NCBI GenBank assembly: GCA_002344345.1
Contig: DDTL01000115.1
Coordinates: forward strand, 11,251-75,250
Source: Saprospiraceae bacterium UBA2365
GTDB taxonomy: Bacteria > Bacteroidota > Bacteroidia > Chitinophagales > Saprospiraceae
Direction: 5' to 3'
Length of the DNA: 64,000 nucleotides
Shown piece by piece: positions 63,926-64,000 of this stretch (position 1 is the stretch's first letter; every line of letters begins with the position of its first letter). The notes below the pieces were generated by a model that had not been told where the DNA came from, did not search any database, and was given only the letters and a program-made list of their open reading frames with translations. Both the position numbers and the translations under genes were made by a program.

Positions 63926-64000
63926 TTATTTGCTTTGCAATATTTTTGGATCCAGTTCCAGTGCCTTTTTATGTGCCGCCTGTCCGCCGGCGACATCACC
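63926..64000 (-). CDS. C-terminus of a TPR-like protein (partial)
   Basis: The last 24 codons of a minus-strand gene whose start lies outside the window; stop TAA at 63928-63926. The visible tail AHKKALELDPKILQSK has the A-x-K-A-L-x-L-x-P spacing of a tetratricopeptide helix. It ends 22 bp upstream of the GH3 fusion gene and is probably in the same transcript. Confidence 0.55.
   Translation of the reverse strand, partial: GDVAGGQAAHKKALELDPKILQSK

Overview
The window looks like a contig from an AT-rich member of the Bacteroidota, most likely Saprospiria or a close relative. The lineage is inferred from gene content; there is no rRNA to confirm it. Supporting signs are C-terminal type IX secretion sorting domains, FISUMP-domain surface proteins, a DUF4837 lipoprotein, a Bacteroidota-type LptD/amidase/MCE cluster, a coaX/outer-membrane-protein/TPR cluster, Cys-lipobox lipoproteins, few Shine-Dalgarno sites, and -7 boxes of the form TAnnTTTG (gyrB, rplU, the second TPR gene).

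Layout. 1-8.5 kb is an accessory surface region: two FISUMP proteins (one with phage-tail-fibre-like repeats), a polytopic membrane protein, two overlapping membrane-anchored unknowns, and a secreted BNR-type protein with a T9SS tail. 8.9-16 kb holds a cytochrome b561, the decayed 3' end of an outer-membrane receptor gene, a lone MoxR ATPase, gyrB and a NhaD-like antiporter. 16-25.8 kb holds a UvrD-like helicase-nuclease, a DUF4837 lipoprotein, a c-type cytochrome lipoprotein, dnaB, an RsuA/RluB-type pseudouridine synthase, and a DapF-family protein with Ser at both catalytic Cys positions. 25.8-41 kb has a histidine kinase, Xaa-Pro aminopeptidase, lipoproteins, purH-coaX-OMP, two paralogous TPR proteins, upp and rplU-rpmA. 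41-50.9 kb has radC, two paralogous Trp-rich repeat proteins with T9SS tails, two cyclophilin lipoproteins (one PKD-fused), pgi and a PLP-dependent deaminase-like enzyme. 51-64 kb is an envelope region: lptD, amidase, MCE/MlaD protein, TPR lipoprotein, PepSY-type membrane protein, OB-fold-like lipoprotein and a GH3-serine hydrolase fusion.

The most unusual structure is intergenic. At least three families of short dispersed repeats lie between genes. Family 1 (six loci, about 140-250 bp) has 20-bp terminal inverted repeats, an internal long hairpin, and optional modules gained or lost between copies; one locus has a copy nested in another. Family 2 (about 160-180 bp, five or six loci) carries repeated GCTAA/AGACT motifs. 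Family 3 (two loci) carries a 14-bp GC-rich unit. Two further palindromic elements and a cluster of perfect palindromes upstream of gyrB are not explained by genes. No transposase, CRISPR array, tRNA or rRNA was seen, so any mobilising enzyme must be elsewhere in the genome.
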